Of a stretch of 64,000 bases of DNA, positions 11,403 through 21,793 are shown one piece after another. A model generated the notes under the pieces. The model was not told the DNA's origin. It searched no databases and saw nothing but the letters and a program-made list of their open reading frames with translations. The translations under genes were made by a program, and so were the position numbers. Source of the stretch: Sclerotiophoma versabilis (lineage: Eukaryota; Ascomycota; Dothideomycetes; Pleosporales; Didymellaceae); NCBI GenBank assembly GCA_012274445.1, contig JAAROD010000058.1:1798001-1862000 (forward strand), written 5' to 3'. Numbering within the stretch: position 1 is the first letter of the stretch; every line of letters begins with the position of its first letter.

Positions 11403-12965
11403 TCACTGAAAACTCTCCTTCAACAACCACGGCTTCCGCTTCTCCAAATCCAGCACCGCCTGTCCAAACAGCCCGTTTGCCCAACTAAACCACTGCCTCG
11501 ACCACACGCCCTCTGTCTGCGCACTCACGCTCTCGTGCATCAATCCGTACCCATCTGTACTCCTGACTAACATGCCTAGATTCCTCTTAATCTCATCGTC
11601 GTCGTCACTAGTCAAGATAGCCATGACATTGGCCATCGGCCACGGCTTGCCGGGGAGGGTATGTGGACTGCCGACGCCGGTCAGAACCGGGCCCCAGGCG
11701 AAGTAGGGGTTTGATTTGGACAGGATCTTGCGGCGGGTGTTCTGGTAGACGGGGTCGTCGCGGGACAAGTAAGAGAGGAAGGGCGCGGATAGGAGGGAGG
11801 GGATGTTGGGGTCGTCCATTATGTTTGCGGAGCCGTAGCCGTCGATTTCGTATGCGAAGATCTTGCCGAATTGCGCGTCTGTTACGATGGCGTGCGAATC
11901 GATGCCGTTCCGTATCCCGGTGGACATCTGCTGCATCCAGGTTGTGAGGTTGCTGGTTGATGTTGGCGGGGTGATATGGGCCATAATCTGGGAAGACGCG
12001 TTGAGTGCGGAGCTAAACATCATATTGGATGGGATCAGGTACTGGTATGTACATGCATCGTCGCTGGGGCGGTGGTAGCTGCGGACCAGCCCGATGTGGC
12101 CTTTGTGCGGTGAGCCGGCGCAGTCGTTGATGGGTGTTCCACCGTACGGTGCGCAATATGTATAGGGAGTGCGTTGCCAGTTGCCTAGTTCGTCGTAGGA
12201 GTCCATCGTCATGCTTTCCGCAGTGTGCAGGATTGTCTCGACGGCTTTGGTCCAGTCGCCTTTCTTGAAAAAGTCGTAATCTTGAGTGGCAGTGGCATAG
12301 TCGACGCTAAGCTGGAGGAAGCTTGCCACAGAATCGAGCTCCCATTGGCATGAAAAAACCTTGTAGTAGTCGAAGTGAGGTGTGATCTGGTCGCTATTCA
12401 TGCTACTCGTTCTGATCACGCCGCTCTCATCGGGGGCCTGGAAGGCGTTGCAGAAAGGGCTCTCGATGATATACCTCGCCTGGAGGTTGATGGCGCCTCG
12501 AAACAAACCAGCCAGACTGTTGAACTTTGCATTCGGTTTCAGCATGCTCACGTACGCTTGAAGCTGGTTTGCACTGTCGCGAAGCCACATGGCGTATATG
12601 TCGCCAGTGATTACGAAGCTCAGTTCCTGCGGTTCTTCTTCCACAGTCCCAAGTACCGTCTCTTCCACAGTTGCATTTGACCATCCGCGCCATGCAATGG
12701 TCGTGTCCAGGGTGCTGGGCCACGTGTTCTCAAAAAGGCGAAAAAGATCAGGATCGGCAATGACGGTTTTCATACGCTTGATCTCATCTTCGACTTCCTG
12801 AGAGATGAAGGTGCGACATGATGATATCGGCCGTGCATAAGAAAGATTGTGTGTCCCAGTAGAGAATGGCTCATGTTTCTGGTTTGAATACTGCTGGTAC
12901 AACGGACACTGTGCCCCTGATAGACCGAGTAAGGCTGAGAAGCCAAGGAAGGATGTGAGGCGCAT
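11403..12965 (-). CDS. Secreted GH125 exo-alpha-1,6-mannosidase (Mug157-like)
   Basis: Glycoside hydrolase family 125, the family of bacterial exo-alpha-1,6-mannosidases and fungal Mug157 proteins. It is a single exon of 520 residues from the first ATG at 12965. The signal peptide is MRLTSFLGFSALLGLSGAQ, so the enzyme enters the secretory pathway. Family hallmarks are visible: TGDIYAMWLRDSANQLQAY at about 120-138, the SSMNSDQITPHFDYYKV stretch, TYQYLIPSNMMFSSAL, YEIDGYGSANIMDDPNIPS, and the C-terminal WSRQWFSWANGLFGQ. Length and order match an intact family member. N-glycosylation sequons (NLS, NAT, NAS, NLT) fit secretion. The substrate is presumably alpha-1,6-mannose in fungal wall mannan or N-glycans; this follows from the family and is not shown here. 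Confidence 0.93.
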   Translation of the reverse strand: MRLTSFLGFSALLGLSGAQCPLYQQYSNQKHEPFSTGTHNLSYARPISSCRTFISQEVEDEIKRMKTVIADPDLFRLFENTWPSTLDTTIAWRGWSNATVEETVLGTVEEEPQELSFVITGDIYAMWLRDSANQLQAYVSMLKPNAKFNSLAGLFRGAINLQARYIIESPFCNAFQAPDESGVIRTSSMNSDQITPHFDYYKVFSCQWELDSVASFLQLSVDYATATQDYDFFKKGDWTKAVETILHTAESMTMDSYDELGNWQRTPYTYCAPYGGTPINDCAGSPHKGHIGLVRSYHRPSDDACTYQYLIPSNMMFSSALNASSQIMAHITPPTSTSNLTTWMQQMSTGIRNGIDSHAIVTDAQFGKIFAYEIDGYGSANIMDDPNIPSLLSAPFLSYLSRDDPVYQNTRRKILSKSNPYFAWGPVLTGVGSPHTLPGKPWPMANVMAILTSDDDDEIKRNLGMLVRSTDGYGLMHESVSAQTEGVWSRQWFSWANGLFGQAVLDLEKRKPWLLKESFQ

Positions 12966-13252
12966 GTTGCGCGTCAAGATATGGGGTCACTGCCAATTCA
13001 TACTTCGGCGTCAGCAGTATCAGCCTCTGGAACGACTGTAAAGACGGAGCTGGTAGAGATATACAAGTCGTGCAAAGAGTGCAAGGTGTCGAGACGTTCT
13101 ACAGCCAAGGTTTAGTGATCCCTGCAAAGACCCACCACCTGACTCGTGCTCGGCAAGAGACAAGCGCGGCCCAAAATAGCAATCCCTCGTGTGGAATGCA
13201 CGATTCATTTATTGGTATTGTTTGCCAAGACATTCCATGTGATTTCAACATA

Positions 13253-15601
13253 TCATCCTTTCACGATCGCTCGCACCCTCTTTCTCTCCTCAGCATCCAT
13301 GACCCAAGGGATACCATCGCCGGTCTCATCCCCAGCGACCTCGTCCCATTCATCGTCCTCCATGTTCATGATGAGTGTCATCTGCGTGCACTTTGTGAAT
13401 GCGTCGCGCAGGCCATATTTCCCACCTGCAACAGCCGCAGTGACGATGCCTGAGATGTCGCGCTCTAATCTGACGGCGCCGAGCTCATTAACACGACCGT
13501 AGTACTGCTTGATACGCTTCTCGAGGGCAGTGGCGAGGTAATTGAGCGCTTGAGTGAGGAGGCGGTCGAAGTTTGCAGTTGTCATGATGCGCTTCAATGG
13601 GCGGATCACGACGCCCCAGCCACGATCGAAGCGCGACTTGACCAGGTCAGCATCATCGCCCTCGTCACCCTCGTCTATGCCATCATTGTCTTCGGGCGGC
13701 GCGTAGTCGATGTCGCGGAAAGCTTCAGCGAGAATTGGTCGAATGCGTGGTTTGAGGACGTTGGCGAAGAGTACAGTGATTCCGTCGTTCAACAGTTCTG
13801 TGCTCTTTGCCGAAAAGGCAGAATCTAATGCCTTCAGTTTGGTCTCAACAAAGACGGCGTCATGACCGAATGGGAACAGGTCCTGTAAGGGTGAGTTCCC
13901 AGAGTCTGAGTTATGACGGCTTAGCTGTTGCTCCACAATTCGCTTGATGTAGTCATTTGCGATGTCGAGGTTGTTGATCAAGACAGTAAAAGCGATGACC
14001 TTGGTCTCAGGCGGCAGCTCGCCAGCTCTGATAGGCTTAGGGTAGCTCTCGTCACGCATCTTCCGCTGGGTCATGCCAATGAAGTCTGTTCCTAAGATGC
14101 TGCTCACAGCGGGGATAACTTCGGCTACGACAGCTCGCTGAGACGTGGCCAAAGTTCGTTGGCAGACTTGGTTTACAATATACATGACATCGTCGACGGC
14201 AGAGGTGACGAATGGCGGACTGGAGCCGAGAGGCTTGTTAGGGTTGAGGGTCAAGTCAGGCGGCGACTCATCCAGCTGGAAAGCCTTTTCTACAGATCGG
14301 CGGAAGAAGAAGGTGGTCATGGCATTGAAGGGTTCGACAAGATGGCTGCCTACCTTTCGTTGCAGGTTGCTGTTGGCGAGGAACTGCGGCATGACTAGAC
14401 CGTGATCGATACGATCTTCGGGCTGCAAAGACGCACACTTGTCGGAGATGAAGCGCGAGTACAGGGCGTATCGTCCGAGCATCAGCGCGCTCTCTCCGAG
14501 CAGAGCGTCGACCTCCTTCATGTCGACGCCCTCGTCTTCACTTGTGCGGAGGGGAGCACCAGCGGGTGAACTCGAGCGAGGCGTGCCGTTCGACGGTGGT
14601 TGGGCGTGGAGGAAGGTTTGTACGAGGAAGGAGAAGGGGTAGGATTTGATGTCGGTCAGTTTTCGATCGATGTTGCGCTCTTCGTGCCATGTGTCGAGCA
14701 CGATACCTCCTTGCACGTCAGCTTCGATCTGCAGACGCTCGATAACCTTGGCCATCATGCCCGGCCCGTAGTGCTGCTCGACCAGGGGCTCGTGGCCGTC
14801 GACGATCTGGGCGATGTGCTCGAACAGCTTGGTGAGGACGTTGGCGTAGAAGGGGCGCTCTGCTCGCTGGGCGGGGGCGGCCGAGTTGAAGTTTGTACGC
14901 GCCCTCGAGGCCACGCCGGTGCAGACGTAGCGGCCGTAGGCGTCGAGGCCGGTGTCTGTGCGTCCAACGAGGGGAAACAGCTTGAAGAACCTCGTGACCT
15001 TGGCGCCGTCGCCCTCTTTGGCGGCCTTGTCGAACTCGCGCAGGAAGAGGGCGCACAGCGACTCGGCAGCCGCGTCGAGGGTGACGCGCGGCGGGTCGGG
15101 CACGTCGGCGGTGGGGACGATTTCGTCTGCAAAGGCGCCGTCGACGAGGTGGTGGGGGATGCGGGATGCGCGGTGGATGTAGGCGGCGGCCGTCTCCCAG
15201 TCCTGCGGGGCGCCCATGGAGCCGTGGACGCCCAGGACGCAGGCCTTGAGCTCGGCGACCTGCTCGACGACGTGCAGCGTGGCCTTGACGTTGGCCTGCT
15301 CCTGGTCCAGCCGGTTCACGGCGGTGGAGATGCGGTGGGCGGTCGAGGCGGCGTCGGCGAGCATGCCATTGCTGATGGCGCGGGTGCTGACGAGGTGGGT
15401 GCCGAGGTGGGCGCGCAGCAGGTCGAGGCGGGCGAGCTCGCGCGAGAGGTCCTTTTGCGAGGCGAGCAGGTCGTTGAGGCGCTGGGTGACGCTGGCCTCG
15501 TGCCGGTGCAGCTGGGCGAGGCCGGCGTGGATGTCGGCGAGGGAGGCGGCGGCGAACATGTCGGGCGCGGGCGCATGGCCCTCAGCGGCGGTGTCGAGCA
15601 T
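13253..15601 (-). CDS. COG4: Conserved oligomeric Golgi complex subunit 4 (COG4)
   Basis: Subunit of lobe A of the COG tether for retrograde vesicle traffic within the Golgi. One exon, 782 residues from ATG 15601 (MLDTAAEGHAP). Residues 20-130 form the N-terminal coiled coil (IHAGLAQLHRHEASVTQRL, LDQEQANVKATLHVVEQV). The middle contains RFFKLFPLVGRTDTGLDAYG and YGPGMMAKVIERLQIEADVQ, and the C-terminus has GVVIRPLKRIMTTANFDRLL and KYGLRDAFTKCTQMTLIMN, all characteristic of COG4. The frame stays open for 274 codons upstream of the chosen start, but that part is GC-rich low-complexity sequence with no family similarity. The first half of the gene is much richer in GC at third positions than the second half. 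It diverges from the NIPA-like transporter gene. Confidence 0.93.
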   Translation of the reverse strand: MLDTAAEGHAPAPDMFAAASLADIHAGLAQLHRHEASVTQRLNDLLASQKDLSRELARLDLLRAHLGTHLVSTRAISNGMLADAASTAHRISTAVNRLDQEQANVKATLHVVEQVAELKACVLGVHGSMGAPQDWETAAAYIHRASRIPHHLVDGAFADEIVPTADVPDPPRVTLDAAAESLCALFLREFDKAAKEGDGAKVTRFFKLFPLVGRTDTGLDAYGRYVCTGVASRARTNFNSAAPAQRAERPFYANVLTKLFEHIAQIVDGHEPLVEQHYGPGMMAKVIERLQIEADVQGGIVLDTWHEERNIDRKLTDIKSYPFSFLVQTFLHAQPPSNGTPRSSSPAGAPLRTSEDEGVDMKEVDALLGESALMLGRYALYSRFISDKCASLQPEDRIDHGLVMPQFLANSNLQRKVGSHLVEPFNAMTTFFFRRSVEKAFQLDESPPDLTLNPNKPLGSSPPFVTSAVDDVMYIVNQVCQRTLATSQRAVVAEVIPAVSSILGTDFIGMTQRKMRDESYPKPIRAGELPPETKVIAFTVLINNLDIANDYIKRIVEQQLSRHNSDSGNSPLQDLFPFGHDAVFVETKLKALDSAFSAKSTELLNDGITVLFANVLKPRIRPILAEAFRDIDYAPPEDNDGIDEGDEGDDADLVKSRFDRGWGVVIRPLKRIMTTANFDRLLTQALNYLATALEKRIKQYYGRVNELGAVRLERDISGIVTAAVAGGKYGLRDAFTKCTQMTLIMNMEDDEWDEVAGDETGDGIPWVMDAEERKRVRAIVKG

Positions 15602-16421
15602 GCTGTGGCGCGGGCATGGGGGAGGGGGCGTCAGAGGGTCGCTGGCGGACGGGCGAGGCTGCTGTGTCGACGCGGTGTTGCTGTAGCGGCGCGGGGATGC
15701 TGTGTCGGCGCGGTGACGCTGTGTCGGCGCGAGTTCCAGCAGTGCCGCCGCGCGCAACAGCCCGACGCGCTCTGTGTGGCTTGGCTGACGCGGCGCGCGG
15801 TGGGCGTCGCTTGGTTGCCGTGTGGACAGCAGCGACAAGATTGCGCGACAGGGAGTCAAGCAGCAGCTAGCACGTCTTGACCAGAGGACCATGCAGCGCA
15901 CCCGGGGCCGCTCAGCTGCTGCTGCTCTGCCTGCAGCCCGCCCTTGTCCGCCGCCAGCGCGCGTCAACATCAACACAGCCCCAAGCCACCCGTCGACCCC
16001 AGCATGCCGCAGCCCAGCGCCTAGAAACCTGCACCGTCGCCCACCACCTGCCCAGCTGAAGCCGACTGCACCGTGGCCCGCCCCCAATCCGCCTGCACGC
16101 CTGCCCCGACCAGCAGCCCAAAATAGCGACGCACACGCACTCGCACACGCACACGCACACCCGCGCCTGCCTCCCCCATATCCACACCGAACCCCCGACC
16201 CTCGACGCTCGACGCCCGACGCTCGACGCTCGACGCTCGTGTGCGACCCCAGCACCACCCAGGCAAAACACCCTCTCTGCGCCGCCGCCGTGAATCCCTC
16301 GGCCGCCTCGTCCATGCTCCAGCCGCGACCGCAGCCCCGTTCCTGACACCTCCCCCCCCCCCCCCCCCGAGCCTGCGAGACAGCGGTGCGCCAGCCACCT
16401 GACAGCCGCCGCGCCAGCACC
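15602..16421. promoter_or_regulatory. GC-rich bidirectional promoter between COG4 and the NIPA-like gene
   Basis: 820 bp shared by two divergent genes. It is very GC-rich and has several simple repeats: CGACGCT-type heptamers at about 16199-16238, a cgcacacgcac tract at about 16126-16160, and a C17 run at 16352-16368 that lies 53 bp upstream of the NIPA-like ATG. No TATA box is apparent. Confidence 0.55.
16352..16368. repeat. C17 homopolymer tract
   Basis: Seventeen consecutive C on the plus strand, 53 bp upstream of the ATG of the NIPA-like transporter gene. Confidence 0.9.
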
Positions 16422-18595
16422 ATGGACCCCTCCGGCGCCCTCCTTGCCCGCGCAATCGAGCTCCATGCCGCATACTCGGCAGACGAACTCTACGCCGCTC
16501 ACCAGCTGCATGCGCGCAGCGGAGCCATGGGCGGCGACCCGTCCTCGCGCCCAGGCTCCTACAAGATCATCGGCATATGTCTGGCCATCGCATCCGGCCT
16601 GTTCATTGGCGTGTCCTTTGTCATCAAGAAGCACGGCCTGCTGCAGGCCAACGAGAAGTACAACGAGGAGGCCGGCGAGGGTTACTCGTACCTCAAAAAC
16701 GCCTGGTGGTGGTTGGGCATGACGCTCATGATCGTGGGAGAGGTAGGCAACACTCGCGCCAAAAAACACTGTCAACCCTAACCCTCGTCCTAGGTATGCA
16801 ATCTGGTCGCATACGCTTTCACAGACGCCATCCTGGTCACCCCCATGGGCGCCCTCTCCGTCGTCATCTGCGCTATCCTCTCCTCGCTCTTCCTGAAAGA
16901 ACGCCTCAGCTTCGTGGGCAAAGTCGGCTGCTTCAACTGCATCGTGGGATCCGTCATCATCGCCCTTAGCGCTCCAGCCCAGTCGTCTGTCGCCTCCATC
17001 CAAGATATGAAGAAGTGGGTCATTGCCCCGGGCTTCCTCAGCTTCGCCGGTGTCATCATTGTCGCCTGCCTCGTCATCGCCCTCTACTTCGGCCCCAAGT
17101 ACGGCAAAAGGTCAATGATGGTCTACCTGACTGTCTGCAGTCTGATTGGCGGTCTCAGTGTTGTGGCCACCCAAGGACTGGGCGCCGCTGTCGTAGCTCA
17201 GGCATCGGGTTCCCACGGCGGTCAGTTCAAGGAGTGGTTCCTCTACGTTCTGCTTGTCTTCGTTGTGATTACCCTGCTTACTGAGATCATCTACCTCAAC
17301 GTATGTACCTTCATGTCATGCTTCGGCTCCCTACTGACGACATTCAGAAAGCACTCAATCTCTTCAACGCTGCCTTGGTTACCCCAACATACTATGTCTT
17401 CTTCACTTCATCCACCATCGTCACCTCTGCAGTTCTATTCCAGGGTTTCAAGGGAACGCCAATCCAAATCATCACCGTCATCATGGGCTTCTTGACCATC
17501 TGTTCAGGTGTCGTCCTTCTGCAGCTTTCAAAGTCCGCCAAGGACGTCCCAGATGCCGCAGTCTTCAAGGGAGATCTTGATCAAGTTCGAACTGTAGCCG
17601 AGGTAGAAGAGCCCGAGTATGAGCCTCGTGCGGACGCCATCCGCGGCGGCAGCGCTATTCTGCGTTCACTTAGTACCGCACGCTCGCACAGAGAACTGCA
17701 AGAGGCCAAGAGAATCAAAGAAGAGCACATGCAGGTCATTGGCGAAGGCGAAACCGTCGAGTTTGATGGTATAAGAAGACGAAAGACTATTCTCGACCCC
17801 AACCGACCCCCCACCCGCACTGGCACGATGGTCACAAGAACGGTCCATCCACCGCTCGGGATGACACACTTCCCTGGTGATGACTCTGACGACGACAACA
17901 GCAGTTTCCACCCTGGTTTCTTTGAGCGTCTGCGGTCTCGCGGCAAGTCGAACGCCAGTCGCGCCAGCTCCTCGGGCGTCGGCATGACACACCTGCCACC
18001 CATTCCCACAGACGGCGCCTCCGACTACATGGACCCTCTCTCCGATAAGGACTCGTACAAGAACGCCATACACCAAGACACGTCTTACAAACCGCACGAC
18101 ACGCATATCCAGTTCGCTGAACTCCCTCCTGTACACAACGAGGACAGCCTCTACCCACCAAAACCCCCACAGCACATAGCGAAACGCCAATTCTCTTTCC
18201 AGAACGTCTTCCACCGCAACCGCGGCGACTCCGAAGCGAGTGCCTCGGGCAGCAGGCGTCCTGTTAGTAGGAGTAGCAGGAAGAACAGCCGCGATGGGTC
18301 CAAAGCCGCACCCGGGACGGAAGAGGAGCGGTTAGGCCTTGTCAAGGGTGACTCGAGCAACCTCATGCATATCCAAAGCAACGGGAGCGACGAGATGAAC
18401 CCGCCAGGGTACAACGACGACTGGGGGATGGGCGGTCGACGCGCGGATAGTCCAGGCGTCAGTCCAAGCAGACTGCCAATCGCAGACGCCCATTCGCGAA
18501 CGTACAGAGGCGGAATCGAGACGCCAGACATCGATCCAACCGACGATGCAAGATACGAACCAAATAGAAAGCCGTACGCCGGCGCTTTCCTGTAG
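16422..18595 (+). CDS. NIPA-like magnesium transporter (DUF803 family)
   Basis: Multi-span membrane protein of the NIPA/DUF803 family, members of which transport Mg2+. Exons are 16422-16742, 16794-17300 and 17348-18595, with 51- and 47-nt GT-AG introns, giving 691 residues. ATG 16422 has a strong CACCATGG context. The first helix (IIGICLAIASGLFIGVSFVI) is followed by KKHGLLQAN and ends at GMTLMIVGEVCNLVAYAF. Then come TPMGALSVVICAILSSLFLKE and FVGKVGCFNCIVGSVII, both family hallmarks, and further helices to about residue 315. The remaining 375 residues are a hydrophilic Ser/Pro/Arg-rich cytoplasmic tail, much longer than in animal NIPA proteins and probably phosphorylated. Divergent from COG4. 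Confidence 0.9.
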
Positions 18596-18974
18596 ATATA
18601 AGCGGGCGTCCGAGTAAGATGGGGACACGATTCGTTTCTGTTGGGATATATTTGGAAGCAAGCGTTGATCTCGTTTTCCTTTGCGCCGCAATTGTTGGAT
18701 CCGCCACGAGTCACGACTGCAAATGTGTACATGTAACGACCGGCATATACTCCGGCATGTAGTCCGGCATGTAATGACCCGAGAAAGAGGTCATGCAACA
18801 AACAACGTAACTAGTGTAAATACAAATACACATGAGCCCGAAAGACCACACAATACGAAGTAATCAAACAGCTGCAACCAACGCATATAACCCTATTTAA
18901 CCACATTACCCTGCGCGGTTTGTTGTTTCATAATGAATTACTACTCTAGTCTGGAATTACACAGGTGTAAGCCT

Positions 18975-19058
18975 TCTTTACATTTACTCCACATTTACTC
19001 CACATTTAATATTCGAGGTTTCGAGCCTTCGAGTTTCGAGCCTTCGAGGCTTCGAGAC
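18975..19058. repeat. Tandem acatttactcc and cttcgag repeats
   Basis: Two to three copies of acatttactcc (18979-19003) are directly followed by interspersed ttcgag units (about 19012-19055), such as gagtttcgagccttcgag. This is seen by eye; copies are short and imperfect. Confidence 0.6.
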
Positions 19059-19186
19059 TTTGATACATTGGTCGGGGTTTATCATCTACATTATATCCTA
19101 TTATTTTATGTTATGTCATTTCATATCATTTCTATCTCTGTATTATTCCTGAATAATCCAAATTCAACGATATCCATTGTGTGCTA

Positions 19187-19219
<33 letters not shown>

Positions 19220-19233
19220 TACTCTCCAAACTC

Positions 19234-19352
19234 TGCCTTGCCTTGCCTTGCCTTGCCTTTCCTTTGTAGAGTGTCTCTCTGATGCATAATCTCAACCCCG
19301 GCGGGACTTTTTGTGATTGTGATTGAAGATTTTTTTTTTTTTTTTTTTTTTT
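19234..19352. repeat. CCTTG pentamer array and T23 tract
   Basis: Five near-perfect CCTTG units lie at about 19235-19260 after a CT-rich run at 19186-19220. A run of 23 T sits at 19330-19352. These are probably slippage products. Confidence 0.7.
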
Positions 19353-19979
19353 GTTTGTGTCTACAAGACCACCTCTCATTGCTTTTGTATTCTGCTCCTC
19401 AATCTTCGTTTTCTTGTTCTACTCCAAATACAAAGAGACCGAGAAGAAAGGATGACGTTCACCTCAAATATCCTACTAACCTGTATATATCCTTTCCCTG
19501 TGTATATTGGCGTTGTAACGACATCCACATAGTCTGGCAGAGCCCATAGTCAAATCTTCTTACGAGTCCGTTGTATTCACAGCATGAACCAAGTAAGACG
19601 CGTGGAGCGCCAAAGATGCCGCCCAAGCCTGAAATCATGATCAACACCGCGTGGTCTTCCGGTGCGGTCGACTCATTGACTGATCAGTAGGTGGCTGTGT
19701 CAAGTTTGAACAAAACACTTTCCTCTTTCGGATCAAGGATGAGGCAGTGCTGAAGAGCCAAGAACACTTCGAGAACACAAGATCAAGCGCTATACGAGCC
19801 TCGGTGCATGACACTGGAAGGTCGAGTTTGTAACTGAAAAGTGTCGTGATATTCGTTAAAGACTTGTCTGGGCTCAGTGACATAATGTGCCCTTGCATGC
19901 AAAAACAGGGTTTGCTATTATGGACAGTTCCGAGCGATAGTGTCTGTTCTTTCAACGCTGCATCCTCATCGTTCGATTT

Positions 19980-20267
19980 CTAGTTCCACAGCCGGATCAT
20001 ATCCATAGCGCCCAGCCCCAACGCGCCCATCATCAGCACACCACTTGGCGATACCGACACGGCAGCAGACGAGTTGCTGCTTCCTCCACTACTTCCCTTG
20101 GGTTTGCTTGCTCGAGTGTCGAGTTGTGGGACCGCGGCGGCTGCGCGACCCATCAGTGCGTAGCGAAACTCTGAGACGCTTTCAGGGACCGCAAGATTGG
20201 TGACGGGCGCTGGCGTGGCGAGCGCGAGCGTTGTGAAGAGGATAGTAGCCGCTACGGTGAACTTCAT
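19980..20267 (-). CDS. Small secreted, probably GPI-anchored protein (95 aa)
   Basis: Short single-exon gene. ATG 20267 starts a signal peptide (MKFTVAATILFTTLALATPAP). The mature part is short, Ser/Gly/Lys-rich (KPKGSSGGSSNSSAAVSVS) and has no cysteine. A C-terminal hydrophobic stretch (SPSGVLMMGALGLGAM) looks like a weak GPI signal. A TATATAA element lies at 20444-20450, about 180 bp upstream. I do not recognise a family. Lack of cysteines argues against a classical cysteine-rich effector; a small wall or adhesion peptide is equally possible. Confidence 0.65.
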   Translation of the reverse strand: MKFTVAATILFTTLALATPAPVTNLAVPESVSEFRYALMGRAAAAVPQLDTRASKPKGSSGGSSNSSAAVSVSPSGVLMMGALGLGAMDMIRLWN

Positions 20268-21793
20268 TGTGATGATGCAGTGTTTTATATCAAGGTCGAC
20301 TGGTTGGTAGTGACGTTGGTTGTTGCCGCGTGCTGATCGTTCGACGTGTCGTATTTGATAGACTTCTCGGAGTGCGTCGAAACTGTAAGATACACAAAAG
20401 CGTAGAGTAGGTGGGACTCGTCTTGCCTGCGCAGGAGACGATGTTATATACAAGACTACCATCGAACGGTGAGCGCCATGATCTCACTGCGCCGCCTGCA
20501 CCGAAGCTTGAACGACTGCTGACCGGTGGTGATCCCTAACACAGCCTGGATAGAAAGGGTCATGGTTTGTGACGTCGAGCATCGTAGAGCCAACCAGCTG
20601 CCGCCGCGAAATGGGTGGCTTTCTCTTGGCTACACCTTCTAAGGCTTATTGGAGCAAGTAAACAAGCACCACCCGTCTTCAGGTCTGAGCTTAGTGATGT
20701 GTTTACACAGCCCTCGAAGAGCATTCTTAGTTGCTTTGTTATTTCCTACAATAGCAACGAGTCTACGATACATGAGAAGAATATACAGAGAGCTATCTGC
20801 AATCGTAAATGCCAGTCGGTATCGGACCGAGGTAACGAGATGATCGAGAGCGTGAGGCTGCGGCTGGACGCCTGAATGCAGTGCAAGACCATCGCGTTCA
20901 ATCTGAGGGAACTTCTCGTCTATTATCACAGTGAGCAGAGGTATCACACGAATGCGCAATGCCAATGGCGACGTCATCTGTTGCTCGACACACAGCAGCT
21001 GCTCTCGTCAGCCAGAACGCTGCACTGCAACTGTAGCGAAGCACAATACCAGTTGTCGCTCAACCTTGAAATCGTACAAAACAGCTCAGATTCAAATTAA
21101 GCCTCATCGGTGTCCTTGTTGCGCCGAGCTGACAGAAGACACTGTCGCTATCGTTTCACCAGACACTGTTAGAGATGAGCAATTCGGAACGGGCTGAAGA
21201 AGATACTCCGCCCACAATCGCGAATCACTGCAGTAAGTGGCGTGCAGTGCACCTATCTCGACATCTCTAGACTACGCGATAGCAGCAAGATCAGAAAACA
21301 AGGGAATATCGATGACTCGGCAGCAGCACGAACAGATGGCAGGTGCGGTGGTTAAAGAGCTTCAGGGCGGTATGTGCTGTTTGGCCCCCACACTGCCCAT
21401 CCGGGACGGCACGAAAACCAAGATCCAGCCACTTCTAGCCTCCACTCCCCACCTCACAAGCCCCAGGCACAAAATACATTTCCAAGGATAACGGCAAGGC
21501 GGTCGCACGCAAAAGACCCGAGTTCGGGGGTTGTAACAGTAGCGGCGCGATGAGTGGACGAGAGGGCCTGTAGCAGGCTGTTAATAAACTCCTGGCGGCA
21601 AAATAAGCCTCGCTGCCTCAACGATCGTCACCCTGCATGCCATATTGCACAACTGCGCCGCACTAAGAAGGCATGCTTGTGCTTCACAATGTCTTGCGAG
21701 CCGCAAAGAGTGCCGACGTGGGTCTTCCTTCGAAGCCTGGTTTCCTCTCTTCTTCATCCACAACTTTTTGAACAGCAAGAGTGAGAAGCAGCC
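20268..21793. other. Intergenic region, about 1.5 kb
   Basis: Contains the promoter of the 95-residue secreted protein (TATATAA at 20444-20450, minus strand) and that of the membrane protein starting at 21794. I see no additional gene; all open frames are under about 115 codons and unlike known proteins. Confidence 0.4.

Larger units (their letters stand above)
18596..19979. other. Intergenic region with several simple repeats
   Basis: About 1.4 kb between the NIPA-like gene and a small secreted-protein gene. It becomes AT-rich and holds an 11-bp direct repeat (acatttactcc), TTCGAG-type units, a CT-rich stretch, a CCTTG pentamer array and a T23 run. No frame has recognisable protein content. 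Confidence 0.5.

Noticed and set aside
14600..15880. 426-codon plus-strand open frame antisense to COG4
   Set aside because: Gly/Val/Glu-rich product of the high GC content of the COG4 5' half. The sense frame is a clear COG4.
15602..16423. N-terminal extension of COG4 to 16423
   Set aside because: Low-complexity Arg/Gly/Ala-rich translation across the bidirectional promoter, without similarity. COG4 homologues start at about the ATG at 15601.
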